The notes below the pieces were generated by a model. That model saw only the letters and a list, made by a program, of their open reading frames with translations. It did no database searches and was not told the origin of the DNA. DNA of 64,000 nucleotides from Topomyia yanbarensis. Taxonomy: Eukaryota > Arthropoda > Insecta > Diptera > Culicidae. Each line of letters starts with the position of its first letter. The first letter of the stretch is position 1. Location of the stretch: positions 63,704,549-63,768,548 of the forward strand of contig NC_080672.1 of the NCBI RefSeq assembly GCF_030247195.1, given 5' to 3'. A program made the translations under genes and the position numbers. This document shows positions 10,376-21,899 of the stretch, piece after piece.

Positions 10376-10875
10376 ACAGACATTTGCTGATCTCTACGAA
10401 CTGAGAACCAGGAACTCAAAATCACTTTAGAATATTGTAAATAGCCGGTCTAAATCCATGATTATAAATTTATTAAATAGAACATAAATTTCAGTCTTTT
10501 AATACACAACTTACAAAAAAAGATCTTATGTTTTTTTGTCCACAGCACGTTAAAATTGTTTTTGAGTTTTAAGTTTCAGTTTTCTTTTGATTAGTGTTTC
10601 GCGCAGTATAAACTTTATGGTATAATTTACGACTAACTTTATGATAGATATTGAAAGAAATTAATTCCAATATTGAAACTATAATTGAATTTTCACATAA
10701 ATTGTTATTGAAGTAATTTTTGATAGAATCATTCCTTCTGTTGCAAATCCGGGCCCCCTCCACAACTCCGGGTCCGGGGGAAAACACCCTGTCCTCCCTC
10801 CCCTCTCGGCGGCCCTGACTATCCTTCCTATACTTGCGACCCCCAAAACAACTTGCAACGAGGTTGCAAAATTTA
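10376..10875. other. Non-coding stretch with C-rich patch
   Basis: No gene recognised. Position 10750-10830 carries a GC-rich GGGCCCCCTCC...CCGGGTCCGGGGG segment typical of the poly-C-bearing MITE-like repeats seen at 12200 and 15480, but termini are not visible. Confidence 0.35.
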
Positions 10876-11335
10876 GACCACCCAAATCGCTCCTTCATCG
10901 CAAGAAACGGTCAACACTCATAAAAACTTTCCTAATTAAATTATAAACAGTTTGTTTACCTTACTCAACAGGCTTATAAAGTAACTTAGCACCTTTAATC
11001 GGCTACCAGTCGATCGGCTACGGCTAGTGGGTAGATTTAATGAAAAAACGACCAGAAATAATTCCTTCAAGCCGACACCACATCTAGCCAATTAAAACGC
11101 ACGTGAATACGACTAATACAGCCCACACTTACTTTTTACTGTCCTTTCGGAAAGTTTGCTCCAGCTGGCCAACGATCGGGTGCGTATCAATCATTTCGAT
11201 TTCTGTTTTTTTTGCTGCCAACCTCATCGGGCGGCTCCCGCAGACAGTCGACCGTCGGACAACAGCAACAAAAAAAAAATGAAACGAGGATTACTGCGGA
11301 TAGTCTTTCCTATCATCGCTCGATCCGCTGGTAAG
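10876..11335 (+). promoter_or_regulatory. Candidate gene 5' region, copy A (inverted partner at 18.5-18.95 kb)
   Basis: About 460 bp aligns by eye, with many substitutions, to the reverse complement of 18470-18954. Shared strings in the same order include GACCACCCA, AACAGGCTTAT, TTAGCACCTTTAATC, AAACGACCAG, CAAGCCGACACCACA, GCCAATTAA, AACGATCGGGTG and TTTTTTGC. The homology runs into the candidate first exon at 11279-11330. Such preserved order in two otherwise unlike neighbourhoods suggests a duplicated promoter and 5' exon. Long terminal inverted repeats of a 7.5-8 kb transposon are the main alternative. Confidence 0.45.
11279..11330 (+). CDS. Candidate first coding exon (signal-peptide-like start)
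   Basis: An ATG preceded by an A-run opens 17 codons (MKRGLLRIVFPIIARSA) and ends at CCGCTG followed by GTAAGTGAG, a near-consensus splice donor. The basic start followed by a hydrophobic stretch could be the beginning of a signal peptide. The corresponding site in copy B (minus strand, ATG at 18564) has TAG as fourth codon and no donor, so B looks inactivated. No downstream exon is recognised within the window, so this remains a proposal. Confidence 0.3.
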
Positions 11336-11339
11336 TGAG

Positions 11340-12191
11340 CTGAGCATTTAAATTTACGGGGTTTATAAGATGCCGACTTGGTGTGGGATTTGGTTATGTG
11401 CGGAAAAAAAATGATTCCACAGCTAATGGATCCGAATGGGATTGAGCTGTTGACGGTGTGATTATGATTATCGTGGCACTTATCAATTTTTGAAGGTATT
11501 CAATTTGGTAGAGTCTTTTATAATAGTACGCGATTTTTAACGATTTCATATTAGAACTCAAAATCAAAATTATCCACAGAAGCCTACATCACCGAAAATA
11601 TTTAATATTTATGATCACTGTACCAGGATTAATGCTTGGGCAGTGAAATGAGCCCACTATACAAGTTTGGCTAGGTCGGTATGGCGAGGCGTGAGCGAAA
11701 AAATGTTAGCGTCGTAGACGGGTAGAGAATATAACCATAATAATGTTGGGCTTCGTGGTGATCCGAGCTCCAATTCTGAACTCATATTTTGTCGCAGACT
11801 TACGACATCGCCACCGACATGATGTCATGGTTTGTACCGTGGCGGCAACTGCTTTGTCGCAGGGATTGCGAAACAGAGTTCACTTACCTACCTACTTCGG
11901 TAATGACAGCGATCTACAAGGAGGCTGACCTCTGACAGTCTTTGTGGGTAACGTTGACCTCCTAATTCGTTGCTGTGGCTGTGTGAAGTTTTTAGTATAG
12001 GCTAGCTCGGGGACGCAAAATCGTGCACACTTTGAACGCGGTTCATGGCTAATGGTTAAATACAGATCGACTTTTTACATGATTTCGATTGGGGTGACCT
12101 GATTCCGAAAATCTTGATCGGGGTTACATCTTACACTATTTTGCGCATCTAGCTAATATTTGAATTCAGGGCAATCGTTGTTGTTCCGGTC
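11340..12191. other. Non-coding stretch, possibly intronic
   Basis: No coding, RNA or transposon signal that I can support. If the exon at 11279-11330 is real this would be the start of its first intron. Confidence 0.3.
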
Positions 12192-12199
12192 ACTCAAAC

Positions 12200-12451
12200 C
12201 AGTGGCGGATCCAGGGGAGGGACCTGGGGGTCCGGACCCCCCCCCCCCCCGAAAATTTTTAACTTCTTGAGAAATTTTAAAATAGTTTCTATTTTAAATT
12301 CGTACTAAATTCAAAATCATTCATAACCACATTCAACCACCGAAACTGATTTTAATTAAATGATGGTATTACATATTACGTATTGTACAACGAACATTTC
12401 AAAATCGAAAAATCGGACCCCATCCGAAATTTTTTTCTGGATCCGCTCTTG
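12200..12451. mobile_element. 252-bp hAT-like MITE with exact 8-bp TSD
   Basis: Ends CAGTGGCGGATCCAG and CTGGATCCGCTCTTG are inverted repeats with a few mismatches. The 8 bases ACTCAAAC occur directly on both sides (12192-12199 and 12452-12459). Inside are a C14-like run near 12238-12252 and AT-rich filler. An 8-bp duplication with a CAGNG start fits the hAT superfamily. Confidence 0.85.
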
Positions 12452-12459
12452 ACTCAAAC

Positions 12460-13508
12460 TAAAAGTTATAGTATTGTGGCAAGCAAACAGTCAATGGGTG
12501 TAGGATAACTAATAATACACAAGACTTTATTGGGCAAACTGCAAAGTTAAAGAACTTATGAAATAGTGATATCTATATTTACATTTATGTTTATTTTGAT
12601 GAACGCGACGTTCCTATTGGTCGGATATACAAGTGTTTTGTTACAAACAGGTCCTCTCGAACTAAATAATTGTTAACATTTTTAAACTAACGTTGTTCTG
12701 CAATATTTAACAAGCAGAAGGAGAAAAGAAAAATAAGTGTGTCCATTTACTTCCAAAATCCATCATCTGCTCTGCTGGATTAGCTTTAAACTACTGGGGT
12801 TCGAGGAGGCTCCACGAAACGGATGGCAGGGGAAAAGCAACTGTTCCGGGGCCCGAGTCTATTGTAGGGGCCTGTTTACCTGATAATAAAAGTAGATGTG
12901 GAAGGAGATAGAAGAAAAATTTAAATATCTCATGCGAAAAAACAGCAATTGTAAAATATTTATATACATTTACCTCATTGATATCGAATAGAAACGAATT
13001 CAAACAATCCTAAAACTAATGTTGTGAATAGAGTAGAATGGGGTCAAATAGGTATGGGGGTACAATCACTGGCGGCTCCATAGAAGGGCACGTGTTCCCC
13101 CTATTCGACGAGAAGCTGTTTTGGTAAAAAGATATTTGCCTTTCCCTACTTCAATATGCTAATATTTTTGAAATGATCAACAAGGTTTTCAATTTATTTC
13201 TTTCTTTGTACCACTTTATTTAACCAAGTGAAAGCAAATTCATTAAATTTGGTTGTTCTAGGCTATCCGCTGTAACTTGCCTATAAAAGTAGTGTAAGCG
13301 GGTTGTGGTACTGATAGTACCGGTATTGAAAATCCGGGGAATACCGATCTATTTTGGTTACCGTAATATCGAGCTAAATATTGCTCATCTGCAGGACGTT
13401 GTGTACTGTCTCGCGCTGGCTAATTTCTTGCATTAGCACAAAATAAGCGAAACTCCGGTCTTGAATAAAAATAAGTATCGTTATTTTCGGTGCAAAATGT
13501 ATCTATCC
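12460..13508. other. Non-coding stretch
   Basis: No gene recognised. A CACTGGCGGCTCC string near 13070 resembles the start of the 12200-type MITE without a matching end, and a CCGGTATT/AATACCG patch lies at 13318-13350. Confidence 0.3.
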
Positions 13509-13510
13509 TA

Positions 13511-13769
13511 GGGACCATTCATAAATCACGTAACGCTTTTAGGAGGGGGAGGAGGTACAACAAGTTGTGACATGTTGTGACATAGGGGGAAGGGGGAGTT
13601 AGCTAGATCGTTACGTAACATGTTTTCATCGAAGAAAAAAAAATTTCTAGGAATTTGCTACGTAACAGGGGAGGGGGGGATGAAGAAATTTGTGACAATT
13701 TGTTACATGGGGGGAGGGAGGAGTCAAACTTGGGCAATTTTTGCGTTACGTAATTTATGAATGGTTCCC
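13511..13769. mobile_element. 259-bp TA-flanked MITE
   Basis: Inverted termini GGGACCATTCATAAATCACG and its counterpart ATTTATGAATGGTTCCC, each continuing into GTTACGTAA-like sequence, with TA on both sides (13509-13510 and 13770-13771). Internal G-runs (GGGGGAGGAGG, GGGGGGAGGGAGG) lie in direct repeats containing TTGTGACA. Typical of short mariner-related MITEs. Confidence 0.8.
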
Positions 13770-13771
13770 TA

Positions 13772-14219
13772 TAGTTAAAACACGGCGTGAATCAGAAAGC
13801 CATCGCCTCCAGGAACCTATCCGGTAATAACCGGAGTCAAATGATACACTCATGAGTAGAATGTCGCAGTATAAAAAAATATAAATCGCAACATTTCATA
13901 TAAGTGACCATTTCAAAATATCGACCAGCAAGAGGTATTATAAGTTTAATGGTTATGGGTAATTTCCGTCATACTCAACACACTATTTTAACAAATGGGT
14001 CGAAAATAATCACAACGATCTAGATTCAATATTCTAAGTATTTACAACGAATGGGAAAAATTATTTTATGAGAATGTTTCATGAGAGAAACTCTGATTAG
14101 TTTCTAGAGTTTCTAGTATTCGCTATGTGCCGACATAATTAGTTGGATGCATCACACCTGATTTGCTAACATTTTTCTACAAAAGAACAAACACTGATTT
14201 ATTACATAATTTAACGCAT
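13772..14219. other. Non-coding stretch, nothing recognised
   Basis: AT-rich DNA without supported features between two transposable elements. Confidence 0.35.
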
Positions 14220-14947
14220 CACGGAAAAAAATCCGTTCATGAATTCATGAACAAAAGGTCATGATTTCTTGAACTGAACGATTTACGAAAACCGTGGTCA
14301 AGTTCCTGAAATTATGAATAATAAACCTCATATTCATGAAACTATTTGTGTTTTCTAAAATCCAGTTCGTCCCGAATATATACATGGAGTTACATTAGAA
14401 TTTTTGGTTGGGTTACTGTTGTTTGTTCCCAGGACATGTTTAGTTTTTGTTGTGATACTTGTTCATGATTTGAGAGTACACAGTCGACAGTCAAACGTTG
14501 TGCATGATTTCAATAGCTTATTCACGATTCTTATGAATTCTCATGACGTTAGCGGGATTAAAGTTCATGATTTCAAGATGTTCGTAATTTCTATTCACGT
14601 TATCGAGATATTTTAGTTATGAATAGAGCAATTCATGTTCATGATTTCAGGATCTTTGTCACGATTTTAAATATTTTCGTCACGAGTTGTGTGATTTGTG
14701 TTCAATATTTCAGGATCTTAGTCACGATTTTTGTAATTTATGTTCATGTTATTGTGATATTTCAGTCATGAATTCATGTTCATGATTTCAGTATCTTAGT
14801 CACGATTTTAGATATTTTTGTGACTAGTTGTGTAATTTATGTTCATGATTTCAGGATCTTAGCCACGATTTTCGTAATTTCTGTTCATGTTATCATGATA
14901 TGTTATTTTAGAGCTTACTTTATAAGAGTAATGTAACTAATGTTCAT

Positions 14948-14988
14948 GCGAATACCATGATAAAACTTCTGATTATCATGGTATTCGC
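14948..14988. repeat. Perfect 16-bp stem hairpin
   Basis: GCGAATACCATGATAA pairs exactly with TTATCATGGTATTCGC across a 9-base loop, at the inner edge of the left arm of the 14.2-16.8 kb element. Probably a structural part of that element. Confidence 0.8.
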
Positions 14989-15033
14989 AAATTCTCTTTG
15001 TCTTATCGTGATCTATCATTTTTGGTTACTAAC

Positions 15034-15915
15034 GGTTTTGCCTTTCTCCTATAAAAAGGTTATGCAATCACTCTCAACATCGTCAACTTAATCCCGGCCC
15101 GTCTGTCGACTCAATTCGTCGAATTCGGTAAATGTCTGTGCGTGTGTCCGTATGTGTGTGTGCGTGTGAATGTGTATGTGACCAAAAATAAGCACATCGG
15201 TTACTCAGGAATGGCTGAACCGATTTTTTCAATCTTAGTCTCAAATGAAAGGTACAACGTTCCCATAGGCTGCTATTGAGTTTCATTAAATTCCGACTTG
15301 CGGTTCCGGAGTTACGGGTTGAAGAGTGCGGACACACAGCAAGTTCACATTTTTGCCTCTCTCCTTTAGAAAGGTTATGCAATCACTCTGAACATCGTCA
15401 ACTTAATAAATTTTTTATTGACTTGTATAGGTTTTCTGTATTTTAACAGGGGCGTAATTAGAGGAATACGGTGAGGGGTACCCCCTCTCCCCCACATCAC
15501 TCACCACCTTTTCCTAAACAGCCCTTCCCTCATCATGAACCTCCCTACCCGAATAAAATTGTCTAGTTCCTCCAGAATAATTTTCCTAGTGGGTCTGAAA
15601 AACCAGCGAAAATTTTGATTTGAAATGATTTTGAGTTGAGAAACTAATTTAAAATTTCTTAACAAGTTGAAAATTTTTGGTGGTGTCCAAACTCCCTCCT
15701 CCTGTATCCGCCGCTGATTTCAAGTGTTTCAGCTTCGACACATAGCAACTCATGTACGAAGCTGTCGAATAATTGTACGTATGTGTAAATCGCACTGAAT
15801 ATGTAATAGACATTTCCACCATTATATCAAACAAACCGAGCCATGGAATCGTAGTTTGGATAAATGAGAAAGGCACAATTGCACTAACAGGTGGATTAAA
15901 ACAGTTTTTTTTACT
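15034..15915 (+). repeat. Dispersed mosquito-type repeat, two tandem units, nested
   Basis: The start TTTTGCCTTTCTCC, AAAGGTTATGCAATCACTCT occurs at 15034 and again at about 15353, a period near 318 bp. Between them are a GTGTGT tract, GGCTGAACCGATTTTTTC, TCAAATGAAAGGTACAACGT and GGTTCCGGAGTTACGGGTT, all also found at 23520-23680. The right part ends with GAAAGGCACAATTGCACTAA and CAGGTGGATTAAAACAG. A GGTACCCCCTCTCCCCC patch lies at 15478. Confidence 0.65.
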
Positions 15916-16826
15916 CGGAATAACGTGAACTGGATCAATAAAATAAGACTCATTCGCGATATCTGGTTCTGTGAACTACATCACGCACACTATTTGGGGT
16001 TTAAATCTACTGCTCGTACCTATTACTGGTCGCCAGCAGCTGGGTATTTCATGAAAAAGTGCATGGAACAAAAATGATTCCACGAATAATACTCCAAATT
16101 TTGTGAAAGAGTTAACGTAAAAATTTCACTATCATGCTGCATGAAATTGTAAATGATTGGGGATATCTTCTAAATGCAACAAGCACGCAAATAGATACTA
16201 GATAGATCGTAAATCATGTACTAGGAATAATGAACAAGTTCACGAATACATGAATAATATTTTAAAATTACGTGTACTTTTTCACGAAGACGAATGATAG
16301 ACTGTGACCATTATACTAGGTATCAATAACGAATTCACGAGCAAAGATATTGGATCGTGACTAATATATTACGGATCATGAATTAGTTCACGAGGACTGA
16401 GTAGATTCATGAAAAAATTCCGAATTTCGTGAAATAGTTCACGAAAAAATAGCCACCATATTTTGATTTTGTGAATTAATGTTCCTATATCTATGAAAAA
16501 AAATCATGTTTCATCCTTTGGTTTTATGAATAATGTTCACAAAATTGTGAACTAGTTCACGTACAGAGAATCGAATTAGAAATAACTTGCCGGAAACAGT
16601 GAATGACGTTCACAAAATGAAAACAAATATTTCCACTAATGAAAGCGTTATGCGGGCGTTACTGAAGAGAAATTGAACATAATTATAAAAGCCATGATTT
16701 TTGTTAATGGTCCTGTTTTCGTAACATAAAAACGTAATTGTTCCAGAATTCATAATACTTTATTCACGATTTTGGGAACATTTTTTTCCGTGCAGGAAAG
16801 TTGAAAAAGCTGACTTTGGTTGCTTA

Positions 16827-16870
16827 ATTCTTACATGCTGCTCAAAAAGTTATGAGCAGCATGTAAGAAT
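16827..16870. repeat. Perfect 18-bp stem hairpin
   Basis: ATTCTTACATGCTGCTCA and TGAGCAGCATGTAAGAAT are exact reverse complements separated by AAAAGTTA. It lies 35 bp outside the right end of the foldback element. The stem is shorter than a normal pre-miRNA; it may be a tiny snap-back duplication. Confidence 0.85.
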
Positions 16871-18469
16871 ACTTTAAAAACAACATTAACCCCGAAGAAT
16901 GTTCGATTGAAGCATTAAATCGATTAATCACTAGTTTGAAATATTTTGCTGTTATACTTGCAATGTTTGTTCAACGTCCATTAATACTTAATGATTTAAA
17001 ACTGAAACCAACCCTTCATGAGCCCTAGGCAGAACTAGAGTTACATTACGATACTTCCAGATGCACAGAACATGTCACGATAGTTTTATTGCCCTAATTA
17101 ATCAGCCATAAGCCAGTCGGTTAAATAACCCTCGGCGAAATAGTTAAACCAATGACTGCAGTGCTGAATGGAGCTACCCCGTTATTGAGAAATTAATTTA
17201 CCACTTCCAGCAACTATTTAAAATGTGAAAACAATGCCCCTTTTCCGTAGCTAATGGTGAAGGTGATAAATTAAGGAATCTCAATGAAACAACAATTTAA
17301 TAACCTAGTATCATAACTTCTGATCCTACCCAGTATTGGCTTAGGCCACAAGGGGTATGAAAATCACACGCGCGATATTGCTCACAACATTGTGCGGAAG
17401 CATTAATCCCCAGCGGGGAATGTGTGCAGGGGATCAACAACGGAAGTAATTACTTTAATGCAGCACCTGAGTCAATTTGCATTCCGGTTTACTTCACGCT
17501 TTACACCATCGATGCCATTGACTAATGACAATCTATTTGAATAGTATCTTCGGCAAAACGTTTCAGTTAATCTCGCATTCGGTTGGTAAATTGTTTTACA
17601 CTGTTCTATATTTAAGCACAACGGCATAATACCTGTAATATGGAAAGGTACAAATGAAGGCTTCGACTTTGTCTCATCAGTATGATACAGTCGACTTGAC
17701 CAGCAACCGTTACTGTTTACACAGGATTAAGGTACTACAATCACTGTAATGAATTCTATCCGCTCGAAGAGAATTGCTACACTTGCTGTCGATGGGAAAA
17801 AATGTTTCCCCAGAATTGCTATTTCGAAAGGACAAAGTAACACTCCAAGCGATATCCACGCTAAAATTAATACAGTTATCACCGACCCAACGCGCTATCG
17901 TCAATAATCATAATTAATTAATGTATAAATAATTAAAATGTAAAAAAATATTTACTTCATAGGTACATTAGCAAAGGAATACACTTAATTTTACTCACCC
18001 ACTAATGGAAAAATATAACATTAGCATAAACATTTTTCTGCCTTTGTTGACAGAGCTATCATAATAGCAGGCTTCCATTTTATTGTGATTGGAATCACAA
18101 TGTCAATGATGAGTTTTCAGGAAAACAGTCCCCATTCCAAAGTACTTACTTAATATATTAATCACAAAGTTTATTCAACGCGGAATGTTTTTTAAATTCA
18201 ATTAATTTTATATGCATTATGTCATGAAATGCGGTGAAATTTTTTATTTCATTTGATGACTGTGAATGACGGATACATTTGCTACATTCGTCCTGAAAGC
18301 AGATTTTTTACTGCAGACGTTCCTGCGAAACGCAAACGCGTTCAACACATCGTGAAACACTTACCGAGCCTACATTGAAAATTCTTCCCAAATTGATTTC
18401 TCCACGCACACAGTGTACAACTAAATTAATTGGAGTCACCACCGACAGCCAAATCGGTTTGCACGTTTT
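16871..18469. other. Non-coding stretch of unique appearance
   Basis: No transposon ends or coding potential found. The part from 17040 to 17530 has balanced composition with several TAATTA and TTAAT homeodomain-type sites and no repeats, so it could be host regulatory sequence; this is only an impression. Confidence 0.3.
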
Positions 18470-18954
18470 TCAACTCGGTTGCTACTATCATGCCCAACCT
18501 ATCGGTCAACGGACGTCGCGGATACAGAAAATGCTATCAGCAAGATCTTCGCCTAATTTTTCATGTCCACCGATCAATGGTCTGCACGAGCCACCATGGG
18601 ATAGAGGTCGGAAGCAAAAAACTAATTCATCGATACACACACCCGATCGTTACCCAGATGGATCAAACTTTCTGAGTTGCTAGCAAAAAATAAGTTTGGA
18701 CTTTTCCAGCCGGGCAGAGTATTCATAATATGCGATTAATTGGCAGGTTGTGGTGTCGGCTTGAGGCAATTATTTTTGCTGGTCGTTTTTGTCTCGTTTA
18801 AAGCTGCCCACTGTAGTTGGACTGGTATCTGATTAAAGGTGCTAAATTTTTTCATAAGCCTGTTAAGAGTGACAGACAAACAGTTTCCAAGTTAATAAGG
18901 AAAGCTTTCCGAGTGCCAATTTTTTGTGTTATCCATACAGCAAACTGGGTGGTC
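18470..18954 (-). promoter_or_regulatory. Candidate gene 5' region, copy B (inverted, apparently inactivated)
   Basis: Reverse-complement partner of 10876-11335. The site matching the copy A start codon is at 18564-18562 but the fourth codon is TAG, and the splice donor of copy A is not conserved (GTTGAC instead of GTAAGT). Another good donor-like string, CTCG then GTAAGTG, lies at 18363-18355 on the minus strand. Either a decayed duplicate of a gene start or one whose first exon is now non-coding. Confidence 0.4.
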
Positions 18955-19384
18955 CGCATTTACTAATTTCATTTTCTTTGGTTCTGCTCTGGAAGCAAGC
19001 TTTAATACCAAACGAAAGGTATTTCTTGCCGGTTGGGTTGGGTTTTTATACGGAAATCAGGCTCTTTTACTGTTTTTAGCAACGGCGAGATCATTATCGT
19101 AATTTTTTTCGATAATAGAACCTCCTGATCGTTCTCAGCGGTAGGACCCGTTTGCTGCCATCCAAAACCTCTAACGAATTAAAACTACATGTGAAAGCAG
19201 CACACAAGACGGATTGTGATAGTAAAGAAATTAAAACAATGACTCAATCGACTCAATGACTCAATCGACCGCCGCCGGCGGTGGCTGAGTTGGACTGCAC
19301 TGATTTTATTCGGTACTTTTGCTGCTGGTAATAATACAGTGGCGAGGGTATGTGAACAGATTGCGCTCTGCCGCAACACCTCCT
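18955..19384. other. Non-coding stretch
   Basis: Nothing supported apart from a direct repeat of GACTCAATCGA around 19246-19269. Confidence 0.35.
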
Positions 19385-19502
19385 TTTTCAGGTAAGAAAA
19401 AAACTCTCAAAATATCTAACCTCATGCTCGGGGTTGGCAATCGAACCCATGTGAGCTGCATACAAGCCAATCGATTTACCAACCACGGTATGCCCGCCCG
19501 TC
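19385..19502 (-). mobile_element. tRNA-derived SINE, diverged partial copy
   Basis: On the minus strand it carries TTGGTAAATCGATTGGCTTG, TATGCAGCTCACATGGG and a B-box-like GGTTCGATTGCC with changes, followed by GGTTAGATATTTTGAGAG, all parallel to the SINE at 5821-5986. More diverged and lacking the common 3' end. Confidence 0.65.
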
Positions 19503-20139
19503 ATAGAAATTAAAACAAAATTAATGACAGATGACGATTGTTCGAAGATCAAAACTAATTTTGTTTTTTTGCATGTGTGCAAGTAAATTCCGATTCAATG
19601 CCAGGAAATCATTCGTTGTGTTGCCAAGGCCACAGTCAAACTAAAGTGCACATATTATTTATAACAGTTATAAAAAGTGAAAATGGAGCTCAATCCCAAG
19701 TAAGTGAGTGACCCATATACAGCTACATCACATCCGTAATTGTGTGCTGGTAATGTATAGAAGTTCATCCCAGGCTGAAAATTTCATTGCGAAAAGCAAC
19801 ATGCAGCACAACGTCGAATACCGGATCGTTAAGACCAAAATCCCTGTAAAGGATAAAGTGTCTATTTTGACCCTGTTAGACAGGGTGCCGCACTATTTTA
19901 TTAATTACACGACCTATAATCGATGTACTGCGTATGCATTGGCATCAGCATCCCTGAGGACAAATATAGGAACACAAGTGGCCTTAGGATGGTGAAGTAC
20001 TTCTGATCGAGTGCAACGAAAACTCGAATTGAAGGCCCCAATTGACGCAATACCATACCGATGGATCGTACGAACAAAAAAGAGTTTACTTTAAAAAGTT
20101 GTAGGCGCTTGTAGTAAAATGGCCTTGGTAAAAATAAAA
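19503..20139. other. Non-coding stretch
   Basis: No recognisable gene. A plus-strand frame of 95 codons (19708-19995) matches nothing I know. Confidence 0.3.
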
Positions 20140-21797
20140 AAAGTTTTCAGAACAAACGGCTTTCTTCACCTCGTTCGTAACCACGGCGCAGTAGCGATTA
20201 CCCCTTCTCTTTTGCTTCGATGCTTTCTCCGCGTTCTCGATGACAGTGCGGATGACGTTTACCTTCGATATTCCTTTCCGGAACCCGAACCGCCTCTGCG
20301 ATAGCTCGTTCTCCTTTTCAGCGTAAGTCGTCAGCCTGTTGAGGATTACCCTTTCCAGAAGTTTACCAAGAGTATCCAGCTGGCATATAGGCCGATACGA
20401 TACTGGATCTCATGGTGGTTTCTCTGGTTTTGGCAGCAACACCAGCTTCTGGATCATCCATCTATCCGGGAAGTAGCCATCGTCCAGGCATTTCTGTAGG
20501 ACTATCCTGAACATGTCCGGAAACGCCAGGATCGCAGTCTTCAGTGCCACGTTAGGGATACCATCCGGTCCGGGAGTTTTCTTCGCTTTCAGCCCTTTTG
20601 CCACCATAAGGAACTCGTCGTTGGAAACTCGATTGTCACCTGCATTTCCACCGTCTACATCAACTTACGGTGTAGGTGGCCATGCGATTGGGTCGTGCTT
20701 CGGGAAAAGACCTTCCACGATAATTTTTAGTTTGTTGACGCACATTTCGACTGACGTCATTGGATCCTTCATCCTAGCCATAACGAGACAGTAAGCATTG
20801 CCCCAGGTGTTGACGTCTACTTCTCTGCACAGCTCCTTGTAGCAGATGGACTTGCTTAGCACTATCTCGTGTTTAAAAGCGGCCCCACCCCAGAATGTTA
20901 CATTACACTCTTCTCTGACTGCCTCAGATCTTGCTCTCTGAACGCGTCTTCTGGCTTTAAGGCAGGCAGCCCGTAGAATGCTGAGCCAATCGTTCCACCA
21001 GTACGCCGGACGCCGGTAGTTCCTCGGCTTCATTTTCCCCGGCATTGCTACATCACATACCCTCGGCTCCGAAAGCTCATCGGCACTCGAAATTGGAATG
21101 ACGCTGTCAGCACGAAGTGCTTCCACAAAAAGGTCTTTCTCGAAGTCCTTTATTTTCCACTTCCGCTTGCCAGTCCTACTTCTCGGTATTACTGTACAAT
21201 TTGTGTGGATCGCTTGGTGGTCACCATGTGTGTACTGCTCACTAACTCTCCAATTCATGTTATCCATCAACGAAGGGCTGCAGAATGTCATGTCGATGAT
21301 GATTTCTCGACCGTCTTTACAGAATGTGGTAGCGGAACATTCGTTGCACAATCTCACATCCAGCTTCGCCACGACTTCCAACAAGCTGTAACCTCTTATG
21401 TTGATCAGCCTGCTACCTCACTCCACGGCCCAAGCGTTAAAGTCTCCTCCTATAACAACCGGCATTCGTCCGACTAAAGAGTCGGTTAGTGCGTCGAGCA
21501 TCCTATTGTACTGCTCTGGTGTCCATCTCGGGAGAGCATAGCAGCTACAGAAAAATACGCTGTTGATCCTAGCGATCTCGAAGCCTTCGTGTGTGTTATC
21601 AACACCACCTCTTTGACAGGGAAACCGCCCATTACTGCCATCCCTGCACTATCCACCACCCAGTTACCGTTATCGGGAGGAACACGATGCGGCTCTGCAA
21701 TAATTGCAACGCACTTCGTTTCTGTTGTCGACTGCCACAACAGTTGCTGTACAATGTCGCAATGATTGAGATTAAGCTGGGTTATCTCCATCATCAT
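20140..21797 (-). pseudogene. R1-like LINE ORF2: endonuclease and start of reverse transcriptase
   Basis: From ATG at 21797 the protein opens ITQLNLNHCDIVQQLLWQST and IIAEPHRVP, the R1-type endonuclease (metal-binding Asn and catalytic Glu regions). The second part (21384 down to 20665) holds ITIDMTF-like IIIDMTFCSPS, YTHGDHQAI (the catalytic Asp-His pair), and the linker AYWWNDWLSILRAACLKARR. The third (20607 onward) begins the RT: KTPGPDGIPNVALK, LLPKPEKPP, then SYRPICQLDTLGKLLERVIL and RRFGFRKG. Frames change near 21480, 20660 and 20410. The catalytic palm, thumb and 3' UTR are absent: homology fades near 20140. LINE copies normally lose the 5' end, so this 3' loss points to a deletion or rearrangement. 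Confidence 0.8.
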
Positions 21798-21899
21798 TGG
21801 CCTGCCTACGCCCTATTGTACGCAGGGCACTTGAAGCCACCCGTCATGTGGTCGTTTCAGTCCTCTGGTTTGCAGATTATGCACCTACGATTTCCAAAT

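Larger units (their letters stand above)
14220..16792. mobile_element. 2.6-kb foldback-like element with CACGGAAAAAAAT ends, carrying a nested repeat
   Basis: The left end CACGGAAAAAAAT has a matching right end ATTTTTTTCCGTG. Inside the left arm (14240-14900) a unit of about 60-70 bp, TTCATGATTTCAGGATCTTA then GTCACGATTTT, recurs about five times. The right arm (15950-16780), read in reverse complement, has the related CGTGAACTAxTTCATGA and TTAGTCACGATCC phrases. The centre (about 15034-15915) is a copy of the GCCTTTCT/AAAGGTTATGCAAT dispersed repeat, apparently a later insertion. No protein-coding capacity. A target duplication was not found. Confidence 0.55.

Noticed and set aside
15034..15915. 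Helitron
   Set aside because: The dispersed repeat lacks a clear TC start, a CTRR end and the terminal hairpin.
16870..17540. Possible host enhancer
   Set aside because: Homeodomain-type TAATTA sites are frequent in AT-rich DNA; no comparison available, so not listed as a regulatory feature.
19683..19701. Mini exon: ATG, a few codons, then GTAAGTGAG
   Set aside because: Six codons are too few to support an exon without transcript data.
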